A stretch of DNA of 64,000 nucleotides from Hyphomicrobiales bacterium (GCA_002709005.1 PAPH01000012.1:1-64000); one strand, 5' to 3'. Shown: positions 43,141-51,901, counted from the stretch's first letter. Notes: a model not told the origin generated them from the sequence alone. Translations and numbers: made by a program.

Positions 43141-43342
43141 GCGGCTTCCTCTTTCTGACTGCTTCTTTTCAACGATTTCGGGGCAAATGCCCCTTCCGGG
43201 GGCTCTCGGGACGAACGGGCTGCACACGCCGCGGCCAGGGCGGGGAACGAGCCCCTGGCCTCCGGCGCGCGCCGTACCGCGCGTTTCTTTCCGATCGCTC
43301 CCATCAATTTCCTCCTCAGCAGGTCATGTGCAATATTGGCCA

Positions 43343-43357
43343 GCTGGTATTACCAGC
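43343..43357. promoter_or_regulatory. FadR-type GntR operator
   Basis: GCTGGTATTACCAGC is a perfect 15-bp odd palindrome whose core TGGTATTACCA matches the TNGTNNNACNA consensus of FadR-subfamily regulators. The FCD-type GntR encoded at 39522-40214 is the obvious candidate. It lies between the divergent cupin and enolase-superfamily genes. Confidence 0.72.
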
Positions 43358-43363
43358 AGATAG

Positions 43364-43387
43364 CTTGACATCTGCCCGAGTGTCAAG
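43364..43387. promoter_or_regulatory. inverted repeat CTTGACA...TGTCAAG
   Basis: CTTGACA (43364-43370) and TGTCAAG (43381-43387) are perfect inverted arms ten bases apart, seven bases after the FadR-type palindrome. Each arm contains a -35-like TTGACA in one orientation, so the element may be two divergent -35 boxes, a second operator, or both. Confidence 0.4.
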
Positions 43388-43531
43388 CACAAGGAGGCCG
43401 ACTTACCGCGACCGGGAGGACGGACGCGGCACCAGGAGCGCGGCGGCCCTACCAAGGCAACCAGCGCGAAATCCAGTCCGGCCACCGGCGCGCTGCCGGC
43501 AGACCGGCAAGACTGATTGGGAGGATGATCC

Positions 43532-44650
43532 TTGAAGATCACCCGTGTGCGTTTTGTCCTGTGCGGCTACGAGCTTCCGACCCCGATTCCGCTCTCCTGC
43601 GGAGCACTGACCCACCGGAATTTCGGTCTGGTGCTGGTCGAGACGGACGCCGGCATCACAGGCATCGGCGAGACCTCGGTCAACTTCCCGCCCTGGTGCG
43701 TCCATGAACGTCGCGCCACCATCGAGGACGGCTTGCAGAGCCTCCTGATCGGCGAGAATCCCCTCGATGTCGCCCGTCTCAACAAACGCATGGTCGACGC
43801 CACCCGCTCCTTCACGCGCATGTGGGCCGAGGGCGCGATCGCCCAGGCGATGTCCGGCATCGACATCGCCCTTTGGGACATCGCCGGCAAAGAATACGGC
43901 GTCCCGGTCTGGCAACTGCTCGGCGGCAAGTACCGCGACGAGATCCTCTGCTACGCAGTCGGCTTCAACGCCGCCGATCCGGGCAGGGGAGCGCTCGAAA
44001 TGCGCGAGCGAGGCTACACTCACGGCAAGATGCGCATCGGCTTCGACGATGCCGCCGACATCGCCAAGGCGCGCGGCATGCGCGAAGCGGTCGGCGACGA
44101 TTTCGCCATCTTGATCGACGCCAACCAGGCTTTCGATCTCCCGCGCGCGCGCCGGATCATGAGGGAACTGCGCGACCTCGGCCTCTACTGGCTGGAGGAG
44201 CCGCTGCTCAATGATGATTTCGATGGCTACGCCGCCCTGCGCGCCGAGTTTCCGGACATCCCGCTTGCCTGGGGCGAAAACGCCTTCAGCCTTGGCGACT
44301 ATCACACCATGCTCGACAACGATCTGGTCGACGCCGTGATGCCCGACCCCTGCCGGTCCGGCGGCCTCACCTCGGCGGTCCGCATGGCGGAGACCGCCGC
44401 CAGCCACGGGATAGCCATGTCGCCGCACCATTACGGCTCGGATGTCGGCTTCGTCGCGGCCCTTCACCTGGCGGCGAGCCAGCCGAACTTCTCGATCATG
44501 CTGCGCGATGAAGCGCCGGTGCCGCTGCGCGGCGACATTCTGGCCGAACCGCTGGTGGTCACCAACGGCACGGTGGCCGTGCCTGCGAGCCCTGGCCTCG
44601 GCATAGACCTCGATCTCGCGACTGTCGAAGCCGCGACGATCCGCCTCTGA
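43532..44650 (+). CDS. enolase-superfamily (mandelate racemase/muconate lactonizing type) enzyme
   Basis: The 372-residue protein has the two-domain fold with the catalytic set: K166-x-R168 in HGKMRIGF, metal ligands D196 (LIDAN), E222 (WLEEP) and E249 (WGEN), and H299-H300 in MSPHHYG. The KxR motif and C-terminal His point to the mandelate racemase group, such as sugar acid dehydratases, cycloisomerases or racemases. Substrate unknown. The start is TTG 43532, with GGGAGG seven bases before it; the nearby ATG at 43525 is out of frame. A GMC oxidoreductase gene follows 146 bases later. Confidence 0.88.
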   Translation: MKITRVRFVLCGYELPTPIPLSCGALTHRNFGLVLVETDAGITGIGETSVNFPPWCVHERRATIEDGLQSLLIGENPLDVARLNKRMVDATRSFTRMWAEGAIAQAMSGIDIALWDIAGKEYGVPVWQLLGGKYRDEILCYAVGFNAADPGRGALEMRERGYTHGKMRIGFDDAADIAKARGMREAVGDDFAILIDANQAFDLPRARRIMRELRDLGLYWLEEPLLNDDFDGYAALRAEFPDIPLAWGENAFSLGDYHTMLDNDLVDAVMPDPCRSGGLTSAVRMAETAASHGIAMSPHHYGSDVGFVAALHLAASQPNFSIMLRDEAPVPLRGDILAEPLVVTNGTVAVPASPGLGIDLDLATVEAATIRL

Positions 44651-44682
44651 CACGAGAACGTTCGGGAGAAACGGCCGTTAAA

Positions 44683-44720
44683 CCGCACCGATCACGTATA
44701 GTCCGAAGACCGGTGCGGAC
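44683..44720 (+). other. overlapping inverted repeats before the GMC oxidoreductase gene
   Basis: CCGCACCG (44683-44690) can pair with CGGTGCGG (44711-44718). Alternatively AGTCCG (44700-44705) can pair with CGGACT (44715-44720). The two stems share bases and exclude each other. No T tract follows. They may be an operator or a weak RNA switch between the two genes. Confidence 0.35.
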
Positions 44721-44796
44721 TGAAAATGAGGTTTTGACGATATCAAGTCGGTGACCGTGCGGCTCTGAGGAGCGCTGCATCCGGGGAGGAGCTACA

Positions 44797-46506
44797 ATGT
44801 CGGAATTTGATTATGTCATCGTCGGCGGCGGTGTGGCGGGCTGCGTCGTCGCCAACCGGCTGACCGAGGACCCGTCGGTTAAGGTCGCCATGCTGGAGTT
44901 CGGCACCGACAAGAACCACAGGAAGCAGATCGTCCGCGCGCCGCTCGGCATGGTCACCTTCATGATGCCGAACCTCGCGTTCCTCGGCGGCACGAAGATG
45001 ATGTATCTCTACGAGGCCGAACCCTCCCGCGGTCTCGGCAACCAGAAGATGATGCTGCCGCGCGGCAAGGCGCTCGGCGGCTCCTCGATGGTCAACGGCA
45101 TGATCTACATCCGTGGCCAGAAGCAGGACTATGACGACTGGCGCGACATGGGGAACCCCGGCTGGGGCTATGACGATCTCCTGCCCTACTTCAAGAAATC
45201 CGAGAACTTCGTTCTCGCCGCCGAGCCGGATCCCACGAAGAACTTCACCCTCGGCGGCAGGCCGGTCCGCGACCAGATCGACATGCGCTACCACGGCGTC
45301 GGCGGTCCCGTCTCCGTCGCTCCGCCCCGCTCGCCCAATTCCCTCTGCCCCACCTATTTCGAGGCCTGCGAACAGGCCGGCTACAAGCTCAACGCCGATT
45401 TCAACGGCGAGGACCAGGAAGGCATCGGCTATCACTGGCTGACCCAGAAGGGCGGCGAGCGCTGGGGGGCCGAAAGCAGCTACGCCAACCCGGCGCGCGA
45501 ACGCCCGAACCTGACCATCATCACAGAAGCCCGCGCGCTGGAAATCCTGATGGAGGGCAGGCGCGCTACCGGCGTGAAATACGAGCGCGCCGGCGAGATA
45601 AGAGAGATCAAGGCCCGCAAGGAAGTCATCCTCGCCACCGGCGCCTTCATCTCGCCGCAGCTTCTCCAATTGTCCGGCATCGGCGATCCGAAGGAGCTCA
45701 AGCGCCACGGCATCGAGGTGAAACACGCCCTGCCCGGCGTCGGCCAGAACCTGCAGGACCATTTCGATACCTGGACCAAGCAGCGCACCAAGACCAACCT
45801 CACCTACGGCATCTCGTGGGGAACGATGCACTCCAATGCCATGCACATCCTCAAATGGTTTGCGGCCCGGCGCGGCATGTTCACCTCCAACACCGGCGAG
45901 GCGGGCGGTTTCATCAAGTCGGGACCGGATGTCGACAGGCCCGACCTGCAGCTCTTCTTCTGCTCGACCATGGCATCCGCACAGGCCTCCGACAGTTTCT
46001 GGGGCCACGGCTGGGCGATGCACGCCTGCCTGCTGCGCCCGAAGAGCGTCGGCCACGTCGGGTTGAAGAGCGATAGCCCCTACGAGGCCCCGCTGATCGC
46101 GCCGAACTTCCTCGGCGATCCCTATGATATGGAAATCCTGATCCGTGGCGTGAAGATCATGCGCGAGATCACGCGGCAGCCGGCTTTCGATCCCCATCGC
46201 GGCGAGGAAGTCGCGCCCGGCCCCTCCGTTCAGACCGACGACGACATCGCCGCCTATATCCGCGGCCATTCGATGACGATGTACCACCCGACCAGCACCT
46301 GCAAGATGGGCACCGACGACATGGCCGTCGTCGCACCCGACTCGCTGCTGGTCCACGGGCTGGAAAACCTTGCCATCGTCGACGCGTCCGTCATGCCGGC
46401 GGTGATCTCCGGCAATACCTTCGCCCCCACGGTCGCGGTCGCGGAGAAGGCCGCCGACCTCATCAAGGCCCGCCGCAAGGCCGGAACCGCCCGGGCAGCC
46501 GCCTGA
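44797..46506 (+). CDS. GMC-family FAD-dependent oxidoreductase (choline dehydrogenase-like)
   Basis: The 569-residue enzyme has the N-terminal FAD motif YVIVGGGVAGCVVANRL, GMC signature 1 around LPRGKALGGSSMVNGMIYIRG (split) near residue 92, signature 2 ATGAFISPQLLQLSGIG near 285, and catalytic His in YHPTSTCKMG near 500 followed by SGNTFAPTVAVAEKAADLI. It oxidises a primary alcohol to an aldehyde using FAD, probably feeding the respiratory chain. Although choline dehydrogenase-like, it is not beside bet genes, so another alcohol is likely. GGGGAGGAG stands before the ATG. Confidence 0.93.
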   Translation: MSEFDYVIVGGGVAGCVVANRLTEDPSVKVAMLEFGTDKNHRKQIVRAPLGMVTFMMPNLAFLGGTKMMYLYEAEPSRGLGNQKMMLPRGKALGGSSMVNGMIYIRGQKQDYDDWRDMGNPGWGYDDLLPYFKKSENFVLAAEPDPTKNFTLGGRPVRDQIDMRYHGVGGPVSVAPPRSPNSLCPTYFEACEQAGYKLNADFNGEDQEGIGYHWLTQKGGERWGAESSYANPARERPNLTIITEARALEILMEGRRATGVKYERAGEIREIKARKEVILATGAFISPQLLQLSGIGDPKELKRHGIEVKHALPGVGQNLQDHFDTWTKQRTKTNLTYGISWGTMHSNAMHILKWFAARRGMFTSNTGEAGGFIKSGPDVDRPDLQLFFCSTMASAQASDSFWGHGWAMHACLLRPKSVGHVGLKSDSPYEAPLIAPNFLGDPYDMEILIRGVKIMREITRQPAFDPHRGEEVAPGPSVQTDDDIAAYIRGHSMTMYHPTSTCKMGTDDMAVVAPDSLLVHGLENLAIVDASVMPAVISGNTFAPTVAVAEKAADLIKARRKAGTARAAA

Positions 46507-46516
46507 TACTCCCCGT

Positions 46517-46542
46517 CCGGTCCGGCACTCTCTCCGGACCGG
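46517..46542. other. perfect hairpin downstream of the GMC gene
   Basis: CCGGTCCGG (46517-46525) pairs perfectly with CCGGACCGG (46534-46542) around eight bases. No T tract follows. It stands just before the true terminator and may protect the 3' end. Confidence 0.5.
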
Positions 46543-46552
46543 CTCACCTCGC

Positions 46553-46580
46553 GGCCGGGCCTCAGTGCCCGGCCTTTTTT
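46553..46580 (+). terminator. intrinsic terminator of the GMC gene
   Basis: GGCCGGGC (46553-46560) pairs perfectly with GCCCGGCC (46567-46574), loop CTCAGT, followed by six T. It ends the plus-strand transcript just before the convergent GST gene. Confidence 0.92.
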
Positions 46581-46595
46581 ACATGAATTGGCGCG

Positions 46596-47162
46596 TCAGG
46601 ACCCCATCCGCTCGGCGCAACGGGTAACCCAGTCACGCACTGGCCCCTCATCCGGAACGAGCGACGATAGCCAGAAAAAGGGCGAGCTGCACAACATGTC
46701 CGCTGCACTGAATTTTTCGCCCAGCAGGAACGGCGAGGTCGACAGGGTTTCCGAGAGATGGTTCATCATCGTGTCGAAATCGCGCAAGCCGGACATGACC
46801 ATCGGATGGCTGATGTCCGCCATGTGCAGGATGATCACCGGCTCCATCACGCCCTGATAATAGAAGAGCCAGGAGAGATAGGCCCCGCGCCCCGCTTCGC
46901 CCGGCAAGGGACCGAGCCCGGCTTCGGGATATGCGTCGGTCAGATAGGTGATGATCGCACCGCGCTCGCGCAGTTCTTCTTCGCCGTCAACAAGATAGGG
47001 CACCTTCTTTTCCGGGTGCGGATTGTCGGGATCCGGATCGCCCGTTCCGTCGATACGCGGAATTTTCACCTCCCGGATTTCGATATCCGCCTTCAACAGG
47101 CGAACGAGCACGGCGACGACATCGGAACGTGAATTGGGGGCGTGATAGAGCACAGCGGTCAT
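46596..47162 (-). CDS. glutathione S-transferase family protein
   Basis: The 188-residue product has a thioredoxin-like N-terminal domain starting AVLYHAPNSRSDVVAVLVRLL, with Ser at the catalytic position, and the conserved KKVPYLVDGEEELRERGAIITYLTDAYP block near residue 52 (cis-Pro, then Glu/Arg in place of ES). A helical C-terminal domain follows with the capping motif FSAADML. It is slightly short for the family. Role uncertain: detoxification or a glutathione-dependent step. Convergent with the GMC gene. Confidence 0.88.
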   Translation of the reverse strand: MTAVLYHAPNSRSDVVAVLVRLLKADIEIREVKIPRIDGTGDPDPDNPHPEKKVPYLVDGEEELRERGAIITYLTDAYPEAGLGPLPGEAGRGAYLSWLFYYQGVMEPVIILHMADISHPMVMSGLRDFDTMMNHLSETLSTSPFLLGEKFSAADMLCSSPFFWLSSLVPDEGPVRDWVTRCAERMGS

Positions 47163-47274
47163 GGGCGTTTCCTTCAGGTTTGAATCCGCCCGCTATAGTC
47201 CCGGCTCATGCCAGAAAATGTCAGGAGCAGCGTATACTGTCTCTTAAAATCCGTGAGACAGGCAGGCCTGACCC

Positions 47275-48285
47275 TCACCCCGCCCTTAGCTCCAGATACT
47301 GCAAGAACCGCTCCTCGGCCCGATTGAGCCCGCTGATGCGACGCGCTGTCTCGGCGGCTTTCAAGGCATGTTTCACATGGCCCTCTTCCGTCGTCAGCGC
47401 GAGCACGTCCGGATGGACATAGCTCGTCCGGCAGATGGCAGGTGTATTGTGGAGTTTGGCGGCGGCGGCCTCGCAGATCGCCTTGACGCGGACGGGCTCC
47501 GACCGCTTCAGCGCATCAAGCGCTTCGCCGAAGCCGGTCACGCTGCCGGCCCAGGTGCGGAAGGTCTTGGCGGTCACGCCCACGCCGCCGATTTCGCCGA
47601 GATAGGCATTGAGCCGTTGCGAGGAAATGCGTCGCATTCCGGCCTCCTCGTCACGCCATGAAAACAGTTCCCGACCGGGCAGATCGGCGATCTCCTCGAG
47701 AATGTCGTGCAGGGCTTCGCTTTCGAGTTCGTAGTCCTGAACCGCGCCGCCCTTCGCTGTAAACCGCAGGCTCACGCTGTAGCCGTCTTCCATCCGCACA
47801 TGGCGCTTGAGCAGGCTGGTCACCCCGAAGGTCTTGTTTTCCCGCGCATAGATCCGGCTGCCGACCCGGAGATGAACACGATCGACGAGCATCACCATAG
47901 CGGCAAGGATCGCTTCCTCGTGCGGCAGTCCCTTCTTCAGGTCGGCGCGGATCTTGCGCCTGATGCGCGGCAACGCCTCGCCGAACTGCCGGAGCTGCCC
48001 GAATTTCAGCCGGCTGCGCTGTTCGGCCCATGCCGTGTGATAGCGGTATTGTTTGCGGCCGCGATCATCCAGACCGGTCGCCTGCAGGTGGCCGTATTCG
48101 TCGCTGCATATCCAGACGTCGCGATAGGCCGGCGGTACGGCCAGTGCATTGATGCGCTTTCGCTCCAGGGCATCGCGCAAGGTCTTTCCGTCCGGAAGGT
48201 GGTAGGAAAATCCGCGGCCCCTGCGCCTGCGTCGTATTCCCGGCTCGCAGTCGCTGGAATAGCGAAGCTCGATCTCGTCGTCCAT
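47275..48285 (-). CDS. DNA topoisomerase IB (poxvirus-type)
   Basis: The 336-residue enzyme has the N-terminal beta domain with VPPAYRDVWICSDEYGHLQATGLDDRGRKQYRYH (in parts) near residues 50-84, then the catalytic domain with LRVGSRIYARENKTFGVTSL, a Lys in the beta hairpin region, and the nucleophile Y289 in CRTSYVHPDV. Bacterial type IB topoisomerases relax supercoils and are frequent in soil and marine alphaproteobacteria. Start at ATG 48285 gives the full domain. It has no operon partner; its upstream region is the weakly coding stretch next to the tRNA gene. Confidence 0.94.
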   Translation of the reverse strand: MDDEIELRYSSDCEPGIRRRRRGRGFSYHLPDGKTLRDALERKRINALAVPPAYRDVWICSDEYGHLQATGLDDRGRKQYRYHTAWAEQRSRLKFGQLRQFGEALPRIRRKIRADLKKGLPHEEAILAAMVMLVDRVHLRVGSRIYARENKTFGVTSLLKRHVRMEDGYSVSLRFTAKGGAVQDYELESEALHDILEEIADLPGRELFSWRDEEAGMRRISSQRLNAYLGEIGGVGVTAKTFRTWAGSVTGFGEALDALKRSEPVRVKAICEAAAAKLHNTPAICRTSYVHPDVLALTTEEGHVKHALKAAETARRISGLNRAEERFLQYLELRAG

Positions 48286-48889
48286 CCATTCATATCCCGG
48301 TCATTGACCGTGATAGAACAGGCCGGACCGGCGTCGGTTCCACAAAGCAGCGACTCGGCAGCAGACTCAGTTTGTTGGCGCACCACTTTCGCTTGCGCCA
48401 ACGACACACTGCGACAAAAACGCATGCCAGAGAGCGGGATTAACGGACACGAAAAGCCGGTCGCCGAAAATGTTCGGCGGCCAGCATTCGCAAATTCGGA
48501 AATGATGAGAACGGCGGTTTTCGAGCGGCCATACCGGGCGCTGCAACCACCTCTTGGCCGCTCTTACGACTTCTGAAGCGGGCTCAACGCGACCGCAGCT
48601 ATCGTCTGCAATGTGACTGCCGCCTTCGAGACTGTAGGCTGATTGTACCGCTTTTTCATCGGAGTAGCTTTCCCAGAATTTCGAATTGTTGACCAAATAC
48701 AGATAGGGAATCATGCATTCCCTCATGTCATCATTATTTCGAAATCATGGGTTTTACAAGTGTGGCAGCAGACAAGACTGGCGACAATGCTTTGTAGCGG
48801 GCGCGGATAGAGCGTTCAAAGCAGCATGGAAGGCAGGTTCGCCCGTGGACCGGTCGCCTGCCAATATATGCATGTTGCTTGGGAAAAAA
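48286..48889. other. 604-bp stretch with no firmly supported gene
   Basis: Between the topoisomerase gene and tRNA-Lys the sequence is visibly richer in A and T than its surroundings. It holds a weak minus-strand open frame (48367-48726) and a perfect nine-base hairpin at 48374-48402 (GTTGGCGCA with TGCGCCAAC). No integrase, insertion sequence or repeat of the tRNA end was recognised. Confidence 0.5.
48367..48726 (-). CDS. doubtful hypothetical protein
   Basis: An open frame of 119 codons, starting at ATG 48726 or 48714, in an AT-richer stretch. The product has no signal peptide, no evident membrane helix and no motif I recognise; its composition is unlike that of the neighbouring proteins. 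No good ribosome binding site precedes either start, and a perfect hairpin lies within its 3' end. It may be a chance frame or a remnant of acquired DNA beside the tRNA gene. Confidence 0.2.
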   Translation of the reverse strand: MRECMIPYLYLVNNSKFWESYSDEKAVQSAYSLEGGSHIADDSCGRVEPASEVVRAAKRWLQRPVWPLENRRSHHFRICECWPPNIFGDRLFVSVNPALWHAFLSQCVVGASESGAPTN

Positions 48890-48965
<76 letters not shown>

Positions 48966-49069
48966 ACTCGCTCCGGCGTTTCCGCCCGGAACGAGTGCGC
49001 ATATAGAGGGTCTGGCCGGGCTTGTCCAGCCGCCAGCGGCAGGAAAATGCGTGCGCCCCGTGAAGTTTG

Positions 49070-49990
49070 TCAGACTTCGAGTTTGCCGCTGGCGATCTTG
49101 ATCGCCTGACCGCCGATTCTGGCGCCCTTCACCGCGCCGCCTTCGCTCTCGATATGAAGATGGATCAAGGACGGACGCCCCATCTCCACCCCCTGTTCGA
49201 TGACCAGCGGATGGTTGCCGTCGAGCAACCCGTCGAAATGCTGGATGGCGCCGGAAAGCGCCGCCACCGCGGCCCCGGTGGCCGGATCTTCGGGAATGCC
49301 CATGCCCGGCGCGAACATGCGCGCATGAAACGAGGCGTCGTGGCGCTCGCCGCCACGGCAATAGGCGTAGCAATCGGCCGGAATGCGGTTGACGGTCGGG
49401 GCGAAGCTCAGCCAGCGCTCGACGTTGAACTGGACCTTCGCCGCCGCCGCGAGGTCATGCAGCGGCACCATGATGAACGGCACGCCGGCGCTCCACAGCG
49501 AAACGACATGGTTCTCGAAGCCGATCTCATGCACACCGAGCCCCAGCGCCGCGCCCATGTCCGCCGGCTCAAGCTTGGCTTCGATCCGCGATGAAAGTCG
49601 CGGCAGGTCGAATTCGGCAAACCCCGGCTCTCCCGGCATCAGCCGCACCGCGCAGCGCACCGGCCCGACCTTCTCCTCGAGCATTTCGACCACGTCGATG
49701 CCTTCCTCGCCAAGCGACTCCGCCATCCGCCTTTCGGCGAGCGCGATCGATGTCCCCACCGTCGGATGGCCGGCGAAAGGCAGTTCGCGCCCAGGCGTGA
49801 AAATGCGCACATTGGCCGAATGCGGGGCATGTTCGGGTTTTTTCACGAAGGTCGTTTCGGAGAGATTGAACTCACGCGCGATCGTCTGCATCTGGCGATC
49901 GTCGAGATGGTCGGCGTCGAAGACCACCGCCAGCGGGTTGCCGCCGAATGCGGTGTCGGTGAAAACGTCGTAGATCGCGTAGTCGGTCAT
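49070..49990 (-). CDS. PhzF-family isomerase/epimerase
   Basis: The 306-residue protein starts MTDYAIYDVFTDTAFGGNPLAVV, the classic PhzF N terminus, and contains FNLSETTFV with the conserved catalytic Glu near residue 46, ELPFAGHPTVG near 70 and the second-domain mirror MGIPEDPATGAAVAAL near 220. The fold resembles diaminopimelate epimerase twice over. Only a few members have known roles; phenazine synthesis is unlikely here as no other phz gene is present. The ATG at 49990 has GGAG upstream. It follows the Nudix gene by 80 bases and may share its transcript. Confidence 0.92.
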   Translation of the reverse strand: MTDYAIYDVFTDTAFGGNPLAVVFDADHLDDRQMQTIAREFNLSETTFVKKPEHAPHSANVRIFTPGRELPFAGHPTVGTSIALAERRMAESLGEEGIDVVEMLEEKVGPVRCAVRLMPGEPGFAEFDLPRLSSRIEAKLEPADMGAALGLGVHEIGFENHVVSLWSAGVPFIMVPLHDLAAAAKVQFNVERWLSFAPTVNRIPADCYAYCRGGERHDASFHARMFAPGMGIPEDPATGAAVAALSGAIQHFDGLLDGNHPLVIEQGVEMGRPSLIHLHIESEGGAVKGARIGGQAIKIASGKLEV

Positions 49991-50070
49991 GGGAACTCCG
50001 GTTGCCTGCATGTGGGCGATATTAGGCGCCCCCGGCGCGCGCGAAAAGCCCGCACGCGGCGCTAAGCCCC

Positions 50071-50793
50071 TCACCTTGTGTCATCGGACCCGGCAGCAAA
50101 GTGATACATGAGATAGTCGCGCATATAGGGTTTCATGTCGGCGGTGATGTCGCCGACGCCGCGCACCGCCACCACGCCTGAAAGTTCGGCTTCCGGGTCG
50201 GATGCGATATGCCGGTCGATCTCGGCGATCAGGGTCTCGGCGTCACGATCGAACCGGTAGATCCGGAACAGCGCGTAAAGTCCCTCAGCGCGGTAGACGA
50301 GGCATTCCGGGTCGGCTTCAGCGGTGGCGAGATCGAGCCCCGTTTCCTCCGCCACCTCGCGTGCCATGTTGGCGAAGACGTCGATCCGGTCTCCGACGAT
50401 GTCGCTCCGGTCCAGCGAACCGCAGGGTGCATAGACCTCTCCCGCATTGACCGTCCGGTCCGACATTCGTCCGAGCAGAACGGCTCCATCCTCGGATACC
50501 ATGATCGCCGCGCTGAACAGATGGGCCACGCCGGTGTCGCTCCGGCCGTGCCGTATCCAGTAGAGCTGGCTCGCGTATCGTGTCACATGCGCCACGCCCG
50601 AAACGCGGCCATCCTCGAAGCGGATGTCGCTCATCAGAACGACCTCGCCGTTGAAGATGTGCGGATTGGCAGCCTTCTCGCGCAGCCAGTTCGCTTCCAC
50701 CTCGACCGCGCGCGCCGTCGCCCAGGGCAGCGCGGACGGGTCGACGCGAATGTCGATCGAGCGGACGGGATGAATCGTTCCTTCCGGGATCAT
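50071..50793 (-). CDS. Nudix hydrolase family protein
   Basis: The 240-residue protein has a Nudix box in about residues 120-150: GSLDRSDIVG followed by NMAREVAEETGLDL, with the REVAEETGL core. The N-terminal 60 residues form an extra domain (DPSALPWATARAVEVEANWLREKA split) seen in several rhizobial Nudix proteins. The substrate is a nucleoside diphosphate derivative of unknown kind. The ATG at 50793 lies four bases after the stop of the EEP-family gene, so the two are cotranscribed. Confidence 0.86.
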   Translation of the reverse strand: MIPEGTIHPVRSIDIRVDPSALPWATARAVEVEANWLREKAANPHIFNGEVVLMSDIRFEDGRVSGVAHVTRYASQLYWIRHGRSDTGVAHLFSAAIMVSEDGAVLLGRMSDRTVNAGEVYAPCGSLDRSDIVGDRIDVFANMAREVAEETGLDLATAEADPECLVYRAEGLYALFRIYRFDRDAETLIAEIDRHIASDPEAELSGVVAVRGVGDITADMKPYMRDYLMYHFAAGSDDTR

Positions 50794-50797
50794 GGCG

Positions 50798-51901
50798 TCA
50801 GCGGATCGGCAGTTCGATGACGACGGGACAGTGATCGGAGGCTTTCGGACGGTCCCATCCGACCCGCGGATAGCGCTCGACCTCCTGCCCCTGCGGCATG
50901 ATCGTGCGGTAGGGTTGCCCGCCGCGCACGATCTCCGGCACCGCCTGCGGAGCGGCACGTGCCAGCGCTGGCGAAAGGAGCACGTAATCGAGCTGACAGA
51001 GATGCCGTTCCTCAGGTCCGCGCGTGTGGTAGAGCGTCCACCGGTCCCGTTCGTCGCGCCGCGCCATCGGGTTCACCGCGAAGCCGTCGGACAGGAGCAC
51101 GTCGAGCGAGGAGCCAGCCTCGCTGACCGGTGTGAAATCGAACCCGTTTCGCCGGTCGCCGGTGATCACCAGCCTTTCGTAATAATCGTTGAAATCGCCG
51201 CAGATCGCGAAGCGCTTGTTATCGGTCTGGCCGTGGAAGCGGTCCGTGATGATCTTGCGCACCGCCCGCGCTTCAGCCCGCCGGATCGGCATTGTCCATT
51301 CGCGACCTGGAATGCCGTCACGCGACGAACCCATCGATTTGAAATGCACCACATACAGTGTCAGCGGCTTGCCGCCGATGCGGAAATCGATCTCCAGACA
51401 GTCGCGTTTGAAGACCCTTTCGTGCGGCTGCGCACGGCCTTCAAGCTCCGGCTCCCACAGACCGAGCATCTCGTAGGTCAGATGGGCGTGGCTCTGCATC
51501 TGCACGAATTCGATCCGCTGGCCGTCGCGGGTTTCCTCGCGCATCATCACCGCCACGTCGATGCCGCGGGTGTCGTTGCCTTCGGAGAGATATTTGTGCC
51601 GGTAGCCCGATCCGACCATCTTGAAGAGATAGCCGTATTCGAAGGCGTGCAGCGTATCGAGGCTTTCGACCTCCTGCAGGCAGATGATGTCGGCGTCGGC
51701 GTCGGCAATGGCCAGCGCCGTCATTTGCCGCGTGTCATCGGTCAGGGATATCGTTCGCGCGATCTCCACCTGCTTGTAGGTCGCCTCGTGGTCGATATCA
51801 TAAAGCTGCACCGCACGATCGCGCCTGAGCTCGTTGCGGAATCCGGAAAAATCGAACCGGCTCAACAGGTTTTCGGTATTGAAGGTGGCGATCCTGAGCA
51901 T
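50798..51901 (-). CDS. endonuclease/exonuclease/phosphatase family protein
   Basis: The 367-residue protein has EEP motifs in order: MLRIATFNTENLL at the N terminus, IICLQEVESLD near residue 75 with the metal-binding Glu, VVHFKS, AICGDFNDY near 235, and KASDHCPVVIEL at the C terminus. It is cytoplasmic (no signal peptide) and may be a phosphodiesterase or nuclease; the exact substrate is open. The ATG at 51901 gives the family start; the extra frame upstream lacks support. Confidence 0.9.
   Translation of the reverse strand: MLRIATFNTENLLSRFDFSGFRNELRRDRAVQLYDIDHEATYKQVEIARTISLTDDTRQMTALAIADADADIICLQEVESLDTLHAFEYGYLFKMVGSGYRHKYLSEGNDTRGIDVAVMMREETRDGQRIEFVQMQSHAHLTYEMLGLWEPELEGRAQPHERVFKRDCLEIDFRIGGKPLTLYVVHFKSMGSSRDGIPGREWTMPIRRAEARAVRKIITDRFHGQTDNKRFAICGDFNDYYERLVITGDRRNGFDFTPVSEAGSSLDVLLSDGFAVNPMARRDERDRWTLYHTRGPEERHLCQLDYVLLSPALARAAPQAVPEIVRGGQPYRTIMPQGQEVERYPRVGWDRPKASDHCPVVIELPIR

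Larger units (their letters stand above)
43141..43531. other. 391-bp divergent regulatory region
   Basis: No coding frame is supported here. The part nearest the cupin gene is GC-rich. The middle holds two strong inverted repeats (43343-43357 and 43364-43387), listed separately. The right part, 43388-43531, shows nothing further apart from the ribosome binding site of the enolase-superfamily gene. Confidence 0.6.

Noticed and set aside
44743-46356. A 537-codon minus-strand frame opposite the GMC oxidoreductase gene
   Set aside because: No recognisable domain; the opposite strand carries full GMC signatures.
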